Source: Pelagimonas sp050633425 (lineage in GTDB: Bacteria > Pseudomonadota > Alphaproteobacteria > Rhodobacterales > Rhodobacteraceae). From it: 64,000 nt of DNA. The stretch lies in the NCBI RefSeq assembly GCF_050633425.1, contig NZ_JBOEGM010000021.1:1-64000 (forward strand). The letters are read 5' to 3'. The position numbers and the translations under genes are program-made. Shown in pieces: positions 53,943 through 62,734 of this stretch. The notes below the pieces were generated by a model. That model saw only the letters and a list, made by a program, of their open reading frames with translations, was not told the DNA's origin and searched no databases. Numbering within the stretch: the first letter of the stretch is position 1; every line of letters begins with the position of its first letter.

Positions 53943-54769
53943 CATTGGTCACACTTGCTCAAGTGCTTCAACCGGCCCTGAAACAAGGGCATGCGGTCGC
54001 GGGCCTTGTGACACTTGGTTGGGAAGACATGCGGGCCTATGTTGCGGCCGCCGAAGCCGAGAGCGTCCCTGTCATCTTGCAAGCCGGTCCCTCTTGCCGA
54101 GAACACACACCACTGCCGGTTCTGGGCAAGATGTTTCGTCATTTGGCCGAGAACGCCTCGGTCCCGGTCGTTGCGCATTTGGACCACGGATACACCGCTG
54201 AGGAATGCAGGATCGCGATAGATAGCGGGTTCACCTCGGTCATGTTTGACGGATCCCGCAAATCCCTCAGCGAGAACATCGCCGAAACCGCCGCCATCGT
54301 CGAAATGGCACATGCTGCTGGCGTGTCATGTGAAGGCGAAATTGGTTTTGTGGGCTATTCGGGGGGCGAAAAATCGGCCGGAACCGATCCGGCAGAAGCT
54401 GCACAATTCGAACGAGAAACCAATGTCGATGCCATGGCCATCTCGGTCGGGAATGTCCATCTGCAACAGGACAAACAAGGCGGTCTCGACGAAGCCCGCA
54501 TTCGCGCAATCGAAGCGACAACACAAGGGCCGTTGGTGATCCATGGTGGGTCTGGAGTGCCCCTGTCGCAGCGCAGCGCATTGGCGCGCGGGTCGCGAAT
54601 ATGCAAATTCAACGTTGGAACAGAACTGCGCATGGCCTTTGGCCAAGCCTTGCGCGACGCCGTCAACAACGATCCTGAACGGTTCGACCGGGTGCAAATT
54701 CTAAAAGAAACTCATGATCCTGTCGTTGCCGCCGCGCGCCGTGTTTTACAGGGGTTCAAAGGAGCTTAA
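53939..54769 (+). CDS. iolJ: Class II aldolase (IolJ-type)
   Basis: A 276-residue zinc-dependent class II aldolase. Metal ligands lie in VVAHLDHGYT and HGGSGVP; GEIGFVGYSGGEK corresponds to the family's loop. In this operon it should split 6-phospho-5-keto-2-deoxygluconate into dihydroxyacetone phosphate and malonate semialdehyde. Sequence alone would also allow fructose- or tagatose-bisphosphate aldolase, so the symbol rests on context. Confidence 0.85.
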   Translation: MTLVTLAQVLQPALKQGHAVAGLVTLGWEDMRAYVAAAEAESVPVILQAGPSCREHTPLPVLGKMFRHLAENASVPVVAHLDHGYTAEECRIAIDSGFTSVMFDGSRKSLSENIAETAAIVEMAHAAGVSCEGEIGFVGYSGGEKSAGTDPAEAAQFERETNVDAMAISVGNVHLQQDKQGGLDEARIRAIEATTQGPLVIHGGSGVPLSQRSALARGSRICKFNVGTELRMAFGQALRDAVNNDPERFDRVQILKETHDPVVAAARRVLQGFKGA

Positions 54770-54770
54770 G

Positions 54771-55760
54771 ATGTTAAAAATCGGACTGTTGGGCTGTGGC
54801 CGCATTGGTCAGGTACACGCCCGATCAATCGCCCAGATTGACAAAGCGCGTGTGTCAGCCGTCGCGGATGCCGTTCCAGACGCTGCGAAGGCACTAGCCA
54901 AAACGACTGGCTCAGAGGTGATGAGTCCTGAAGCCCTCATCACCAGCCCAGATGTGGATGCGATCGTCATCGGCACCCCCACGGACACGCATTACGATTT
55001 GATCCATTCTGCCGCCCGCGCAGGCAAGGCGATTTTCTGCGAAAAACCCGTAGATTTGTCAGCGGATCGTATTCAGGATTGTCTGAAGCTGATCCAAGAT
55101 ACCAACACGCCTTTTTTGACGGCGTTTAACCGGCGCTTTGACCCAAATTTCGCGAACCTTCAATCGCGGATTGCAGCAGGTGACATTGGCGAGGTGGAAA
55201 TCGTAACGATCCTATCCCGCGATCCATCGCCACCGACAATTAGCTACATAAAGTCGTCGGGGGGCCTTTTCCGTGACATGATGATTCATGATTTGGATAT
55301 GGCGCGATTTTTGCTGGGTGAAGAACCGGTTTCCGTTTATGCAGTGGGCTCGTCTTTGGTTGATCCTGACATTGGTCGCGCAGGGGATGTTGACACAGCT
55401 GCTGTCACGCTCACCACCGCAAGCGGTAAGATTTGCCAAATCTCAAACTCGCGCCGGGCCAGTTTTGGATATGACCAAAGGGTCGAAGTGCATGGATCAA
55501 AAGGCATGTTGCGGGCCGACAATATGCTCGAAAATACGGTCGAAATCGCCACGGAAACCGGGTTTCGCAAAGCCCCGGCACAGCATTTCTTTCTGGAACG
55601 ATACGAGGCCGCCTACCGCGCAGAAATGGTGCATTTCGTGCAGGCTCTGGTCGAAAATGTGCCGATGTCACCGAGTATCACCGATGGTCTCAACGCTCAA
55701 ATTCTGGCCGATGGTGCCGCACGTTCATTAGAATTAGGACGCCCCATTTCTGTGGGGTAA
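54771..55760 (+). CDS. iolG: Inositol 2-dehydrogenase
   Basis: A 329-residue Gfo/Idh/MocA dehydrogenase whose sequence (GLLGCGRIGQVHA, CEKPVDLS, AFNRRFDPNF) resembles myo-inositol 2-dehydrogenase more closely than the two minus-strand paralogues do. AAAGGAG before the ATG at 54771. Catalyses the first oxidation of myo-inositol to 2-keto-inositol. Last of the iolD-C-B-J-G operon. Methylmalonate-semialdehyde dehydrogenase (IolA), needed at the end, is absent from this window. Confidence 0.88.
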   Translation: MLKIGLLGCGRIGQVHARSIAQIDKARVSAVADAVPDAAKALAKTTGSEVMSPEALITSPDVDAIVIGTPTDTHYDLIHSAARAGKAIFCEKPVDLSADRIQDCLKLIQDTNTPFLTAFNRRFDPNFANLQSRIAAGDIGEVEIVTILSRDPSPPTISYIKSSGGLFRDMMIHDLDMARFLLGEEPVSVYAVGSSLVDPDIGRAGDVDTAAVTLTTASGKICQISNSRRASFGYDQRVEVHGSKGMLRADNMLENTVEIATETGFRKAPAQHFFLERYEAAYRAEMVHFVQALVENVPMSPSITDGLNAQILADGAARSLELGRPISVG

Positions 55761-55765
55761 CCCCA

Positions 55766-55794
55766 TGCCCCGCCGCGGTTTGCTTGGCGGGGCA
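55766..55794 (+). terminator. Terminator-like hairpin after iolG
   Basis: Perfect 9-bp GC-rich stem TGCCCCGCC / GGCGGGGCA with an 11-base loop, five bases past the iolG stop. No T-run, but strong enough to end or protect the iol transcript. Confidence 0.6.
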
Positions 55795-56340
55795 AGGCAT
55801 TGTGCGATGTGGCTTTGGCCTGCCGAGCAATAGCGCCCTTTGGGCCTGATTTTCCGTGCAATATTACGTTCAGCTGCACAATCAAGACCTTCCTCTCTGA
55901 GGAGCTGACTGAGCAAACCCGCGCCGGTAACAACCGGGGCTTGGTTTTCGCTGGCCGTATGTTGGCCAAAGCCAGGACTGTCACCGTCCCAATACCATTC
56001 TCAGTCACAAAATGGCGCTCTGGAAGATGCCGCTGGTCGGGGTCCCACCTGACTTGGTTTGAGACCTTGCCAAAACTGAACATGTCGTTCAGCCCTCTCC
56101 CCCTTGTATCCTACGCCCGCTGGGCAATTGGTACAATGCAAGGGGCCTTTTGGTGATGGCGCTTCTGGACCAAGGAACCGATTTGCATACCGCGCACCGG
56201 CCCTCTTGCGACAGTGTTGGCGTGGATAAGTGGCTCAAAACTTGACGCGATCACTGGAAATCCGCGCAAGCTAAAACGTCAGGGCTATGCGCCCAGACGC
56301 GCCATACCTCCGAAAAAACAGACAGGAGTATACAGACCGA
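55795..56340. other. Non-coding region, possibly decayed sequence
   Basis: About 550 bases without a supported gene. Long frames exist on both strands (55800-56156 +, 55697-56083 -), but neither has a ribosome site, recognisable domain or plausible start. Such a gap between packed operons may be the eroded remnant of an inserted element; I cannot identify one. Confidence 0.4.
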
Positions 56341-56350
56341 AAAAGACTCA

Positions 56351-56394
56351 TTGACAAAATATGGAACGTTCCAATAGTTAAGTGGAACGTTCCA
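56351..56394 (+). promoter_or_regulatory. Promoter with tandem LacI-type operators
   Basis: A perfect -35 TTGACA at 56351-56356, with weak -10 candidates near 56374-56380. Two identical palindromes TGGAACGTTCCA lie at 56362-56373 and 56383-56394, 21 bases centre to centre, about two helical turns. The first covers the -35/-10 spacer, the second the start region, so a repressor binding both on one DNA face is expected. The sequence differs from the inositol operators; the cognate regulator is not in the window. Confidence 0.8.
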
Positions 56395-56425
56395 TTAAAT
56401 GGAGCGACGACTGAGGAGGATACCC

Positions 56426-57430
56426 GTGAATTGGGCTTTGATCGGAACCAGCACTATCGCTGGGCAATACATGATTGGCGCGATACGCTCGCATGCAGGT
56501 GCTGACATCACTTGGGTGCAAAGCTCAAGCGCGGCCCGTGCCAAAGCGTTTTCTGATGCCCAAGGGATTGCCAGTTCTACGTCAGACCTAACAGAGGTTC
56601 TGACCGATCCAGACCTTGACGCGGTCTATATATCCTCGACCAACGAAAAACATTTTGCGCAATCCATGGCGGCGATTGAAGCCGGGAAACATGTGCTTTG
56701 CGAAAAGCCGCTGGCCACCGATATTGATCAGGCCATCACCATGGTGCGCGCCGCTGAGACGGCCGGTGTCACCTTTGCAACCAACCACCATCTGCGCTGC
56801 GCCGGAAGCCATCGAGCCATGCGCGAGATCATTCAATCGGGCCGGATTGGGCGGGTACTGTCGCTTCGATTGTTTCATGCGGTTGAGCTACCGACGCATT
56901 TGCGCGGCTGGCGGCTTGATGATCCCAAAGCGGGCGGTGGTGTGATTGCTGACCTGACCGTTCACAATGCTGATGTTGCCCGCTTTCTGCTTGACGAAGA
57001 CCCGCAAACAATCGTCGCGCAGTCCTGCGTCTCGGGTCTTGGTCAGGGTGTCGAAGACAGCGCGATGTCGGTTTGGTCGATACCCTCGGGGACGATGGTG
57101 TTCAGCCACGAAAGTTTTACGCATCCGCATGCAGGGTCCGGTATCGAAGTGCACGGCACCAAGGGATCTGTGATCGCCAAAGGTGTTTTTGCCCAAGATC
57201 CGACCGGCACTGTCACGGTGATCGCCCAAGACGCTCAGGAGACGATCAGTTTTAGTCTCCATTCGCTCTATGTCGAGGTGATCCGCGATTTTTGCAACTG
57301 CGTTGCCAGCGGAAAAACTCCGTCGGCATCAGGCTGGGACGGCGTCAAATCCATGATCATCGCCGATACCGTAAAGCGGGCCGCAGACACTGGCGTGGCG
57401 CAAACCGTAGACTTTAGAGGTGCCCCATGA
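56426..57430 (+). CDS. Gfo/Idh/MocA dehydrogenase, GTG start
   Basis: A 334-residue NAD(P)-dependent oxidoreductase. The GTG at 56426 has AGGAGGA just upstream; the frame opens with ATG at 56399, which lies right behind the second operator and has no ribosome site. Rossmann motif NWALIGTSTIAGQYM and CEKPLATD are present. First gene of an operon with a CoA-transferase, an enoyl-CoA hydratase, an aldehyde dehydrogenase and a sugar ABC importer. It probably oxidises an imported sugar or cyclitol; identity unknown. Confidence 0.85.
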   Translation: MNWALIGTSTIAGQYMIGAIRSHAGADITWVQSSSAARAKAFSDAQGIASSTSDLTEVLTDPDLDAVYISSTNEKHFAQSMAAIEAGKHVLCEKPLATDIDQAITMVRAAETAGVTFATNHHLRCAGSHRAMREIIQSGRIGRVLSLRLFHAVELPTHLRGWRLDDPKAGGGVIADLTVHNADVARFLLDEDPQTIVAQSCVSGLGQGVEDSAMSVWSIPSGTMVFSHESFTHPHAGSGIEVHGTKGSVIAKGVFAQDPTGTVTVIAQDAQETISFSLHSLYVEVIRDFCNCVASGKTPSASGWDGVKSMIIADTVKRAADTGVAQTVDFRGAP

Positions 57431-58998
57431 GCAAGGTCCACACGCTTACCGACGCGGTTGCCCGCATCCCTGATCATGCCGTTATCACGGTGTCGTCGTC
57501 ATCGGCGCTTGGCTGCCCTGATCTCGTGCTCAAAGGGATCGGCGCGCGGTTTGAGGCCCAGGGCCACCCGCGCAACATCACCACGATCCACCCGATTGCA
57601 GCAGGGGATATGTATGGTGTCAAAGGCGTGGACTACATCGCTAAAGATGGGCTTCTGGCGCGCATCTTGGGCGGGTCTTACCCGTCTGGCCCCTCCTCCA
57701 AGCCGATGCCAGAAATCTGGAAAATGATCGTGGAGGAGCGTGTCGCGGCCTATAACGTGCCCTCTGGCATCCTGTTTGACATGACCCGCGACGCCGCAGC
57801 CAAACGCCCCGGCGTGCTGACAAAAGTTGGTCTTGAAACCTTTGTTGACCCCAAGCGTCAGGGCTGTGCAATGAATGAAACCGGCGCGGCCGATCCGATT
57901 GTGTCACGGGTCGAATTTGCAGGCGAAGACTGGCTGCATTTCCCTAATATTGTTCCGAATGTCGCGATTATTCGGGCGACCACAGCGGATGAGTTTGGCA
58001 ACCTCACCTATGAACATGAAGGTGCCTATCTGGGCGCGCTTGAGCAAGCGATTTGCGTGCGCAACCATGGTGGTCTGGTGATTGCACAGGTGAGCCGGGT
58101 GACGCGGCGCGGATCTCTGCGCCCGCATGATGTGCGTGTCCCTGGCCATCTGGTCGACATGCTTGTGATCGACCCAGATCAAAAGCAAACCTGTGAAACC
58201 CCATATGATCCGGCGATTTCTGGACAGGTTACGCGCCCATGGGAGAGTTTCGCCCTTGCTGAGCAGGGGGTGGAAAAGGTGATTGCACGCCGTGCCGCAA
58301 TGGAGCTTGCCCCGGGCATGACGGCCAATCTTGGCTTTGGGATTTCGGCAATGGTGCCGCGAATATTGTTGGAAGAAGGTCAGCCCGAAGCGGTGACTTG
58401 GGCCATCGAACAAGGGGCGGTGGGCGGCATGCCCTTGACTGGATTTGCCTTTGGTTGTGCGTCAAACGCCGATGCGTTTGTCCCCTCGCCCCAACAATTC
58501 ATCTACTTTCAAGGTGGCGGGTTTGACGTGTCTTTCTTATCTTTTCTTGAGGTTGATCTAGACGGCAACGTTAATGTTTCAAAGCTCGGCAAGAAACCCT
58601 ATCTGACGGCTGGCTGCGGCGGGTTCGTCGACATCACGTCCGGGGCCAAAAAGATCGTCTTTTCCGGCTGGTTCGAAGCTGGAGCCCAGATCGAAATGGA
58701 CGAGAGCGGCATCCATGTCCGCAGTCGCGGCAAGTTCACCAAGATGGTCAAAGAGGTCGAGCATGTCACCTTCTCGGGCAAGCGTGCCCGCCAGCTAGGA
58801 CAAGAGGTTCTTTACATCACCGAACGCTGTGTGATGCGGCTGGATAAGGACGGGTTGATCGCGACTGAAATCATGCCCGGAATTGACGGGCAACGCGACA
58901 TTGTCGAGGCCTCGCAAGGCCGTGTTCGTGTGGCCGAAGATGCCATCACTTTGCCGCTGTCGCTCTTGTCAACAGACCCGATGGGATGGGGAGCATGA
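57427..58998 (+). CDS. Family I CoA-transferase (single chain)
   Basis: A 523-residue fused-subunit acyl-CoA:carboxylate CoA-transferase, YdiF/propionate CoA-transferase-like. The alpha part holds the CoA-binding region near the N-terminus; the catalytic Glu is in AIEQGAVGGMP. The enzyme moves CoA between acids through a glutamyl-CoA intermediate. ATGA overlaps with both neighbours show tight coupling. Uncommon next to sugar dehydrogenases: it implies the pathway ends in a CoA thioester. Confidence 0.87.
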   Translation: MSKVHTLTDAVARIPDHAVITVSSSSALGCPDLVLKGIGARFEAQGHPRNITTIHPIAAGDMYGVKGVDYIAKDGLLARILGGSYPSGPSSKPMPEIWKMIVEERVAAYNVPSGILFDMTRDAAAKRPGVLTKVGLETFVDPKRQGCAMNETGAADPIVSRVEFAGEDWLHFPNIVPNVAIIRATTADEFGNLTYEHEGAYLGALEQAICVRNHGGLVIAQVSRVTRRGSLRPHDVRVPGHLVDMLVIDPDQKQTCETPYDPAISGQVTRPWESFALAEQGVEKVIARRAAMELAPGMTANLGFGISAMVPRILLEEGQPEAVTWAIEQGAVGGMPLTGFAFGCASNADAFVPSPQQFIYFQGGGFDVSFLSFLEVDLDGNVNVSKLGKKPYLTAGCGGFVDITSGAKKIVFSGWFEAGAQIEMDESGIHVRSRGKFTKMVKEVEHVTFSGKRARQLGQEVLYITERCVMRLDKDGLIATEIMPGIDGQRDIVEASQGRVRVAEDAITLPLSLLSTDPMGWGA

Positions 58999-59759
58999 GC
59001 GCCGTTCACCTAATCCGACGCGGGGATGTAGCCGAACTCCGGCTTGATAACCCGACCAAAATGAACGCTTTCACCGTTGAAATGCTGCACCAGTTGGCCA
59101 CGCATCTTGAGGTGGTCGAGCGCGACAGCAGCCGCGCAGTGATGGTGACATCCGAAGGCGATCGGGCTTTTTGCACCGGGGCTGATATCAACGCTTGGGG
59201 CGGATTGCAGCCCGCAGAATTCGCGCGGTTCTGGGTGCGCGATGGTCACCGGATTTTTGACCGGCTCGCCCGGTTATCCAAGCCAACGATTGCGGTCTTG
59301 CAGGGCCATACCTTTGGCGGAGGCTTGGAGTTGGCCGCAGCCTGTGACATCCGGGTGATGGCCCCAAACGCGCGCCTTGCGCTGCCCGAAGCCGGTGTTG
59401 GCATCGTTCCGGGTTGGGGTGGGACACAGCGTTTGACCCGCCTGTTGTCGGAACCAATTGTTAAAGAAATGGCTCTGTTCGGGCACCGGATTTCCGCAGA
59501 GCGCGCCTGTGCCGTTGGATTCGTCGCGGCGGTCGACGCCGATCCGCGCACCGCAGCACAGGCGTTGATTGAGCGCGCGATCACGCTCAGCCCTCGTGCC
59601 GTCGAAATCACCAAATCCATGATCCATGCCGCCGTTGGCGAAGACCGCGGTGCCATGGTCGAAGCACTCGGCAGTGCAGCCATCGCTGCAACAGATGACC
59701 GCGCCGAAGGTGTTGGCGCTTTTCAAGACAAACGTAAGCCGGATTTTTCAGGCAAATGA
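58995..59759 (+). CDS. Enoyl-CoA hydratase/isomerase
   Basis: A 254-residue crotonase-fold protein with the oxyanion-hole segment HTFGGGLELAAACD and the catalytic-Glu region ALPEAGVGIVPGWGGTQRL. Adds water across an enoyl-CoA double bond, or acts as a related isomerase or hydrolase. Start 58995 shares ATGA with the CoA-transferase stop. Confidence 0.87.
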   Translation: MSAVHLIRRGDVAELRLDNPTKMNAFTVEMLHQLATHLEVVERDSSRAVMVTSEGDRAFCTGADINAWGGLQPAEFARFWVRDGHRIFDRLARLSKPTIAVLQGHTFGGGLELAAACDIRVMAPNARLALPEAGVGIVPGWGGTQRLTRLLSEPIVKEMALFGHRISAERACAVGFVAAVDADPRTAAQALIERAITLSPRAVEITKSMIHAAVGEDRGAMVEALGSAAIAATDDRAEGVGAFQDKRKPDFSGK

Positions 59760-61300
59760 CGAAAGAGTTGAGCATGAAAGACCTGACCATCTTAACCTCC
59801 ACCGGGCAGGATTTGCCGCAAGCGCCATTTATGGCCCGCCACTTCATTGACGGGACTTATGTCGACAGCGCTGATGGCCAAGTATCAGACCGTATCTCGC
59901 CCTCGCATGGGGTCTTGGTGAGCCAAGCCGCGCTTGGCGGTGTCTCCGAGACGGAAAAGGCGATTGCTGCAGCCCGCACCGCCTTTGATGATGGTCGCTG
60001 GAGCCGATTGAGTGGCAAATCCCGCGCGGCTGTCCTGACCAAAGTGGCCGACCTGATCGAGGCGAAACAAGACCAGCTAGCGCACATCGAAACCCTCGAA
60101 AGTGGCAAACCGATCTCCCAAGCCCGTGGCGAATGTGGCGGTGCAGCCGATTTATGGCGCTTTGCGGCGTCCTTGGCGCGCACGGTTCAAGGTGACAGTC
60201 ACAACACTTTGGGCCCAGATATTCTGGCCACTGTCCTCAAGGAGCCGATTGGCGTGGTGTCCATCATCACACCTTGGAATTTCCCGTTTTGGATCTTGTC
60301 GCAAAAGCTCCCCTTTGCGCTGGCGGCGGGCTGTACCTGTGTTGTCAAACCTTCGGAAATGACCCCGTCAACCACGGCAATGCTGGGCGATTTGTTGAAC
60401 GAGGCCGGGCTGCCTGCCGGGGTTTGCAACATCATCCTTGGCCATGGTGATCCCGTGGGCGCCCTGATGAGCTCCCATCCTAGCGTCGATATGGTGAGCT
60501 TTACCGGTTCCACCAATGTAGGCAAGCACATCAGCAAAGCCGCGAGTGACACGCTCAAGAAAGTGGCGCTGGAACTGGGGGGCAAGAACCCGCAGGTTGT
60601 CATGCCCGATGCCGATCTGGATGAGGCCGCGGATGCGGTGACCTTTGGCATCTATTTCAATGCGGGCCAGTGCTGTAACGGCACCTCGCGATTGATCGTG
60701 CATGAAGACATTGCCGAAGCGTTTGTGGCCAAGGTTGTGACGCTGTCAAAAAACGTCCGCTTTGGTGACCCGCTGCACCCGGACACGCAGGTCGGTGCCA
60801 TCGTGACACCGGATCATGCGGAGAAAATAGACGGCTACGTGCAAAACGCCATTGCCCAGGGCGCAATCTGTGTGCTTGGGGGGGCACCACTTCATGTCGA
60901 CGGCGTTGGCACGCAGTTTTATCAACCCACAGTTCTGACCAATGTCAGCCCCGATATGGCCATCGCCCATGATGAGGTGTTCGGCCCGGTTCTCTCGGTC
61001 TTGACCTTCCAAACTCTGGACGAGGCCATAGCCCTGTCAAATAACAGCACCTACGGCCTGTCCGCGGGTATTTGGAGCAACAATGTTCATACCTGCCTTG
61101 AGTTCAGTCGCCGGGCCGAAGCTGGCACAATCTGGACCAATACCTGGATGGACGGCTTTCCCGAAATTGCCTTTGGCGGAATGAAACAATCGGGTCAGGG
61201 CCGTGAAATCGGTAGCTATGGGTTTGAAGAATTTCTTGAGGTGAAATCGCTGGTGATGCGCATTGGGCAAAGCCGCGAACCTTGGGTCACGACATCCTGA
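59756..61300 (+). CDS. Aldehyde dehydrogenase (betaine/aminobutyraldehyde-type)
   Basis: A 514-residue aldehyde dehydrogenase. TPWNFP, ELGGKNPQ with the general-base Glu and NAGQCCNG with the catalytic Cys are intact. Resembles betaine- and gamma-aminobutyraldehyde-type enzymes. ATGA overlap sets the start at 59756; a second ATG at 59774 is possible. In context it would oxidise an aldehyde formed from the imported sugar, giving an acid for the CoA-transferase. Order of steps is inference. Confidence 0.85.
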   Translation: MTKELSMKDLTILTSTGQDLPQAPFMARHFIDGTYVDSADGQVSDRISPSHGVLVSQAALGGVSETEKAIAAARTAFDDGRWSRLSGKSRAAVLTKVADLIEAKQDQLAHIETLESGKPISQARGECGGAADLWRFAASLARTVQGDSHNTLGPDILATVLKEPIGVVSIITPWNFPFWILSQKLPFALAAGCTCVVKPSEMTPSTTAMLGDLLNEAGLPAGVCNIILGHGDPVGALMSSHPSVDMVSFTGSTNVGKHISKAASDTLKKVALELGGKNPQVVMPDADLDEAADAVTFGIYFNAGQCCNGTSRLIVHEDIAEAFVAKVVTLSKNVRFGDPLHPDTQVGAIVTPDHAEKIDGYVQNAIAQGAICVLGGAPLHVDGVGTQFYQPTVLTNVSPDMAIAHDEVFGPVLSVLTFQTLDEAIALSNNSTYGLSAGIWSNNVHTCLEFSRRAEAGTIWTNTWMDGFPEIAFGGMKQSGQGREIGSYGFEEFLEVKSLVMRIGQSREPWVTTS

Positions 61301-61353
61301 CGTCACAGTCAGGGGGAAAGACAAGAATCGACCAATCTGAGGAGGAGATTATC

Positions 61354-62607
61354 ATGGTTCGGAATTTCGGAAGAAAGGCTGCTTTGACTGCGGCTTTGAT
61401 GGCAACAACAAGCCTGGCACAGGCCGCAGAGGTTGAGGTGCTGCATTGGTGGACATCGGGCGGTGAAGCGGCGGCGCTCAACGTGTTGAAAGAAGATCTG
61501 GCAGGTCAAAAAATCGGCTGGGTCGACATGCCCGTTGCTGGTGGTGGTGGCGAAAGCGCCATGACAACCCTGCGCGCCCGTGTGACTTCGGGGGATGCAC
61601 CAACAGCTGTGCAAATGCTCGGTTTTGATATTCTGGATTGGGCCGAAGAAGGCGCGCTTGCCAATCTTGATGCGGTGGCCGCCGAAGAAGGATGGGATGC
61701 AGTTGTTCCGGCAGCGTTGCAAGCCTTTGCAAAACATGACGGCCATTGGATATCTGCCCCGGTCAACGTGCATTCGACGAACTGGGTATGGGCCAACAAG
61801 GCACTATTGGACGAGTTGGACATCGCCCAGCCCGCCACGTGGGATGATTTCGTCGCGGCATTACAGACCCTCAAAGACGCGGGCAAAACCCCGTTGGCCC
61901 ATGGCGGACAAGCTTGGCAAGACGCCACGATGTTTGACGGGGTAATCTTGTCGGTCGGCGGTGTGGAGTTCTACACCAAAGCCTTTATCGACTTGGATGC
62001 CGACGCGCTTGGGTCTGATCAAATGCTCGAAGCGTTCAACCGAATGGCCACCCTGCGCAGCTTTGTTGATGACAATTTCTCGGGCCGCGACTGGAACCTC
62101 GCATCGGCCATGGTCATCAACGGCGAAGCCGGTTTCCAGATCATGGGCGATTGGGCCAAAGGTGAATTCATCAACGCCGGCAAAGTACCGGGCGATGATT
62201 TCCTGTGCTTCCGCGTGCCGGGGTCAGATGGTGCTGTCAGCTTCAACTCTGATCAATTCGCCATGTTCTCGGTCAAGGATGAAGGGGCGCAAGGCGCACA
62301 GGGCGAAATGGCCCGCGCGATCATGTCGCCAGCCTTCCAAGCGGCCTTTAACACGGTCAAAGGCTCGGTTCCGGCGCGCACAGATGTGCCCAACGATGAC
62401 TTTGACGCCTGTGGCAAACAGGGCATGGCCGATTTGGCAGCGGCTGCCGCAAGCGGTAAATTGGTCGGCTCGGTCGCGCATGGCCACGCCAACCGCGCAG
62501 CGGTCAAAAACGCTATCTACGATGTTGTGACCGCGCATTTCAACGGCGAATATGATGCCGCGGCTGCGGTCGAAGAGCTGGTGAACGCGGTCGAAGCGGC
62601 CCAGTAA
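61354..62607 (+). CDS. Sugar-binding protein of CUT1 ABC importer
   Basis: A 417-residue family-1 substrate-binding protein with a signal peptide ending SLAQAAE; GAGGAGGAG before the ATG. The segment EVLHWWTSGGEAAAL and the following DMPVAGGGG resemble glucose/mannose-type binders. First gene of the transporter part of the operon; a hairpin follows it. Confidence 0.9.
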   Translation: MVRNFGRKAALTAALMATTSLAQAAEVEVLHWWTSGGEAAALNVLKEDLAGQKIGWVDMPVAGGGGESAMTTLRARVTSGDAPTAVQMLGFDILDWAEEGALANLDAVAAEEGWDAVVPAALQAFAKHDGHWISAPVNVHSTNWVWANKALLDELDIAQPATWDDFVAALQTLKDAGKTPLAHGGQAWQDATMFDGVILSVGGVEFYTKAFIDLDADALGSDQMLEAFNRMATLRSFVDDNFSGRDWNLASAMVINGEAGFQIMGDWAKGEFINAGKVPGDDFLCFRVPGSDGAVSFNSDQFAMFSVKDEGAQGAQGEMARAIMSPAFQAAFNTVKGSVPARTDVPNDDFDACGKQGMADLAAAAASGKLVGSVAHGHANRAAVKNAIYDVVTAHFNGEYDAAAAVEELVNAVEAAQ

Positions 62608-62644
62608 ACCGCCGTCTCGAAAGGGGCTCTCCCTGCCCCGTCAC

Positions 62645-62676
62645 TCCCGGCGCGTGCTCCTTTTTGCGCGCCGGGA
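62645..62676 (+). promoter_or_regulatory. Hairpin between binding-protein and permease genes
   Basis: Perfect 10-bp stem TCCCGGCGCG / CGCGCCGGGA with a 12-base loop, 37 bases past the binding-protein stop. Same placement as in the other importer operons here. Confidence 0.65.
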
Positions 62677-62734
62677 TTAGAACGACTTTTTGAACAAGAC
62701 ACTGGTCGCGCAGCCTTGCGGCCAAGGAGGAGCC

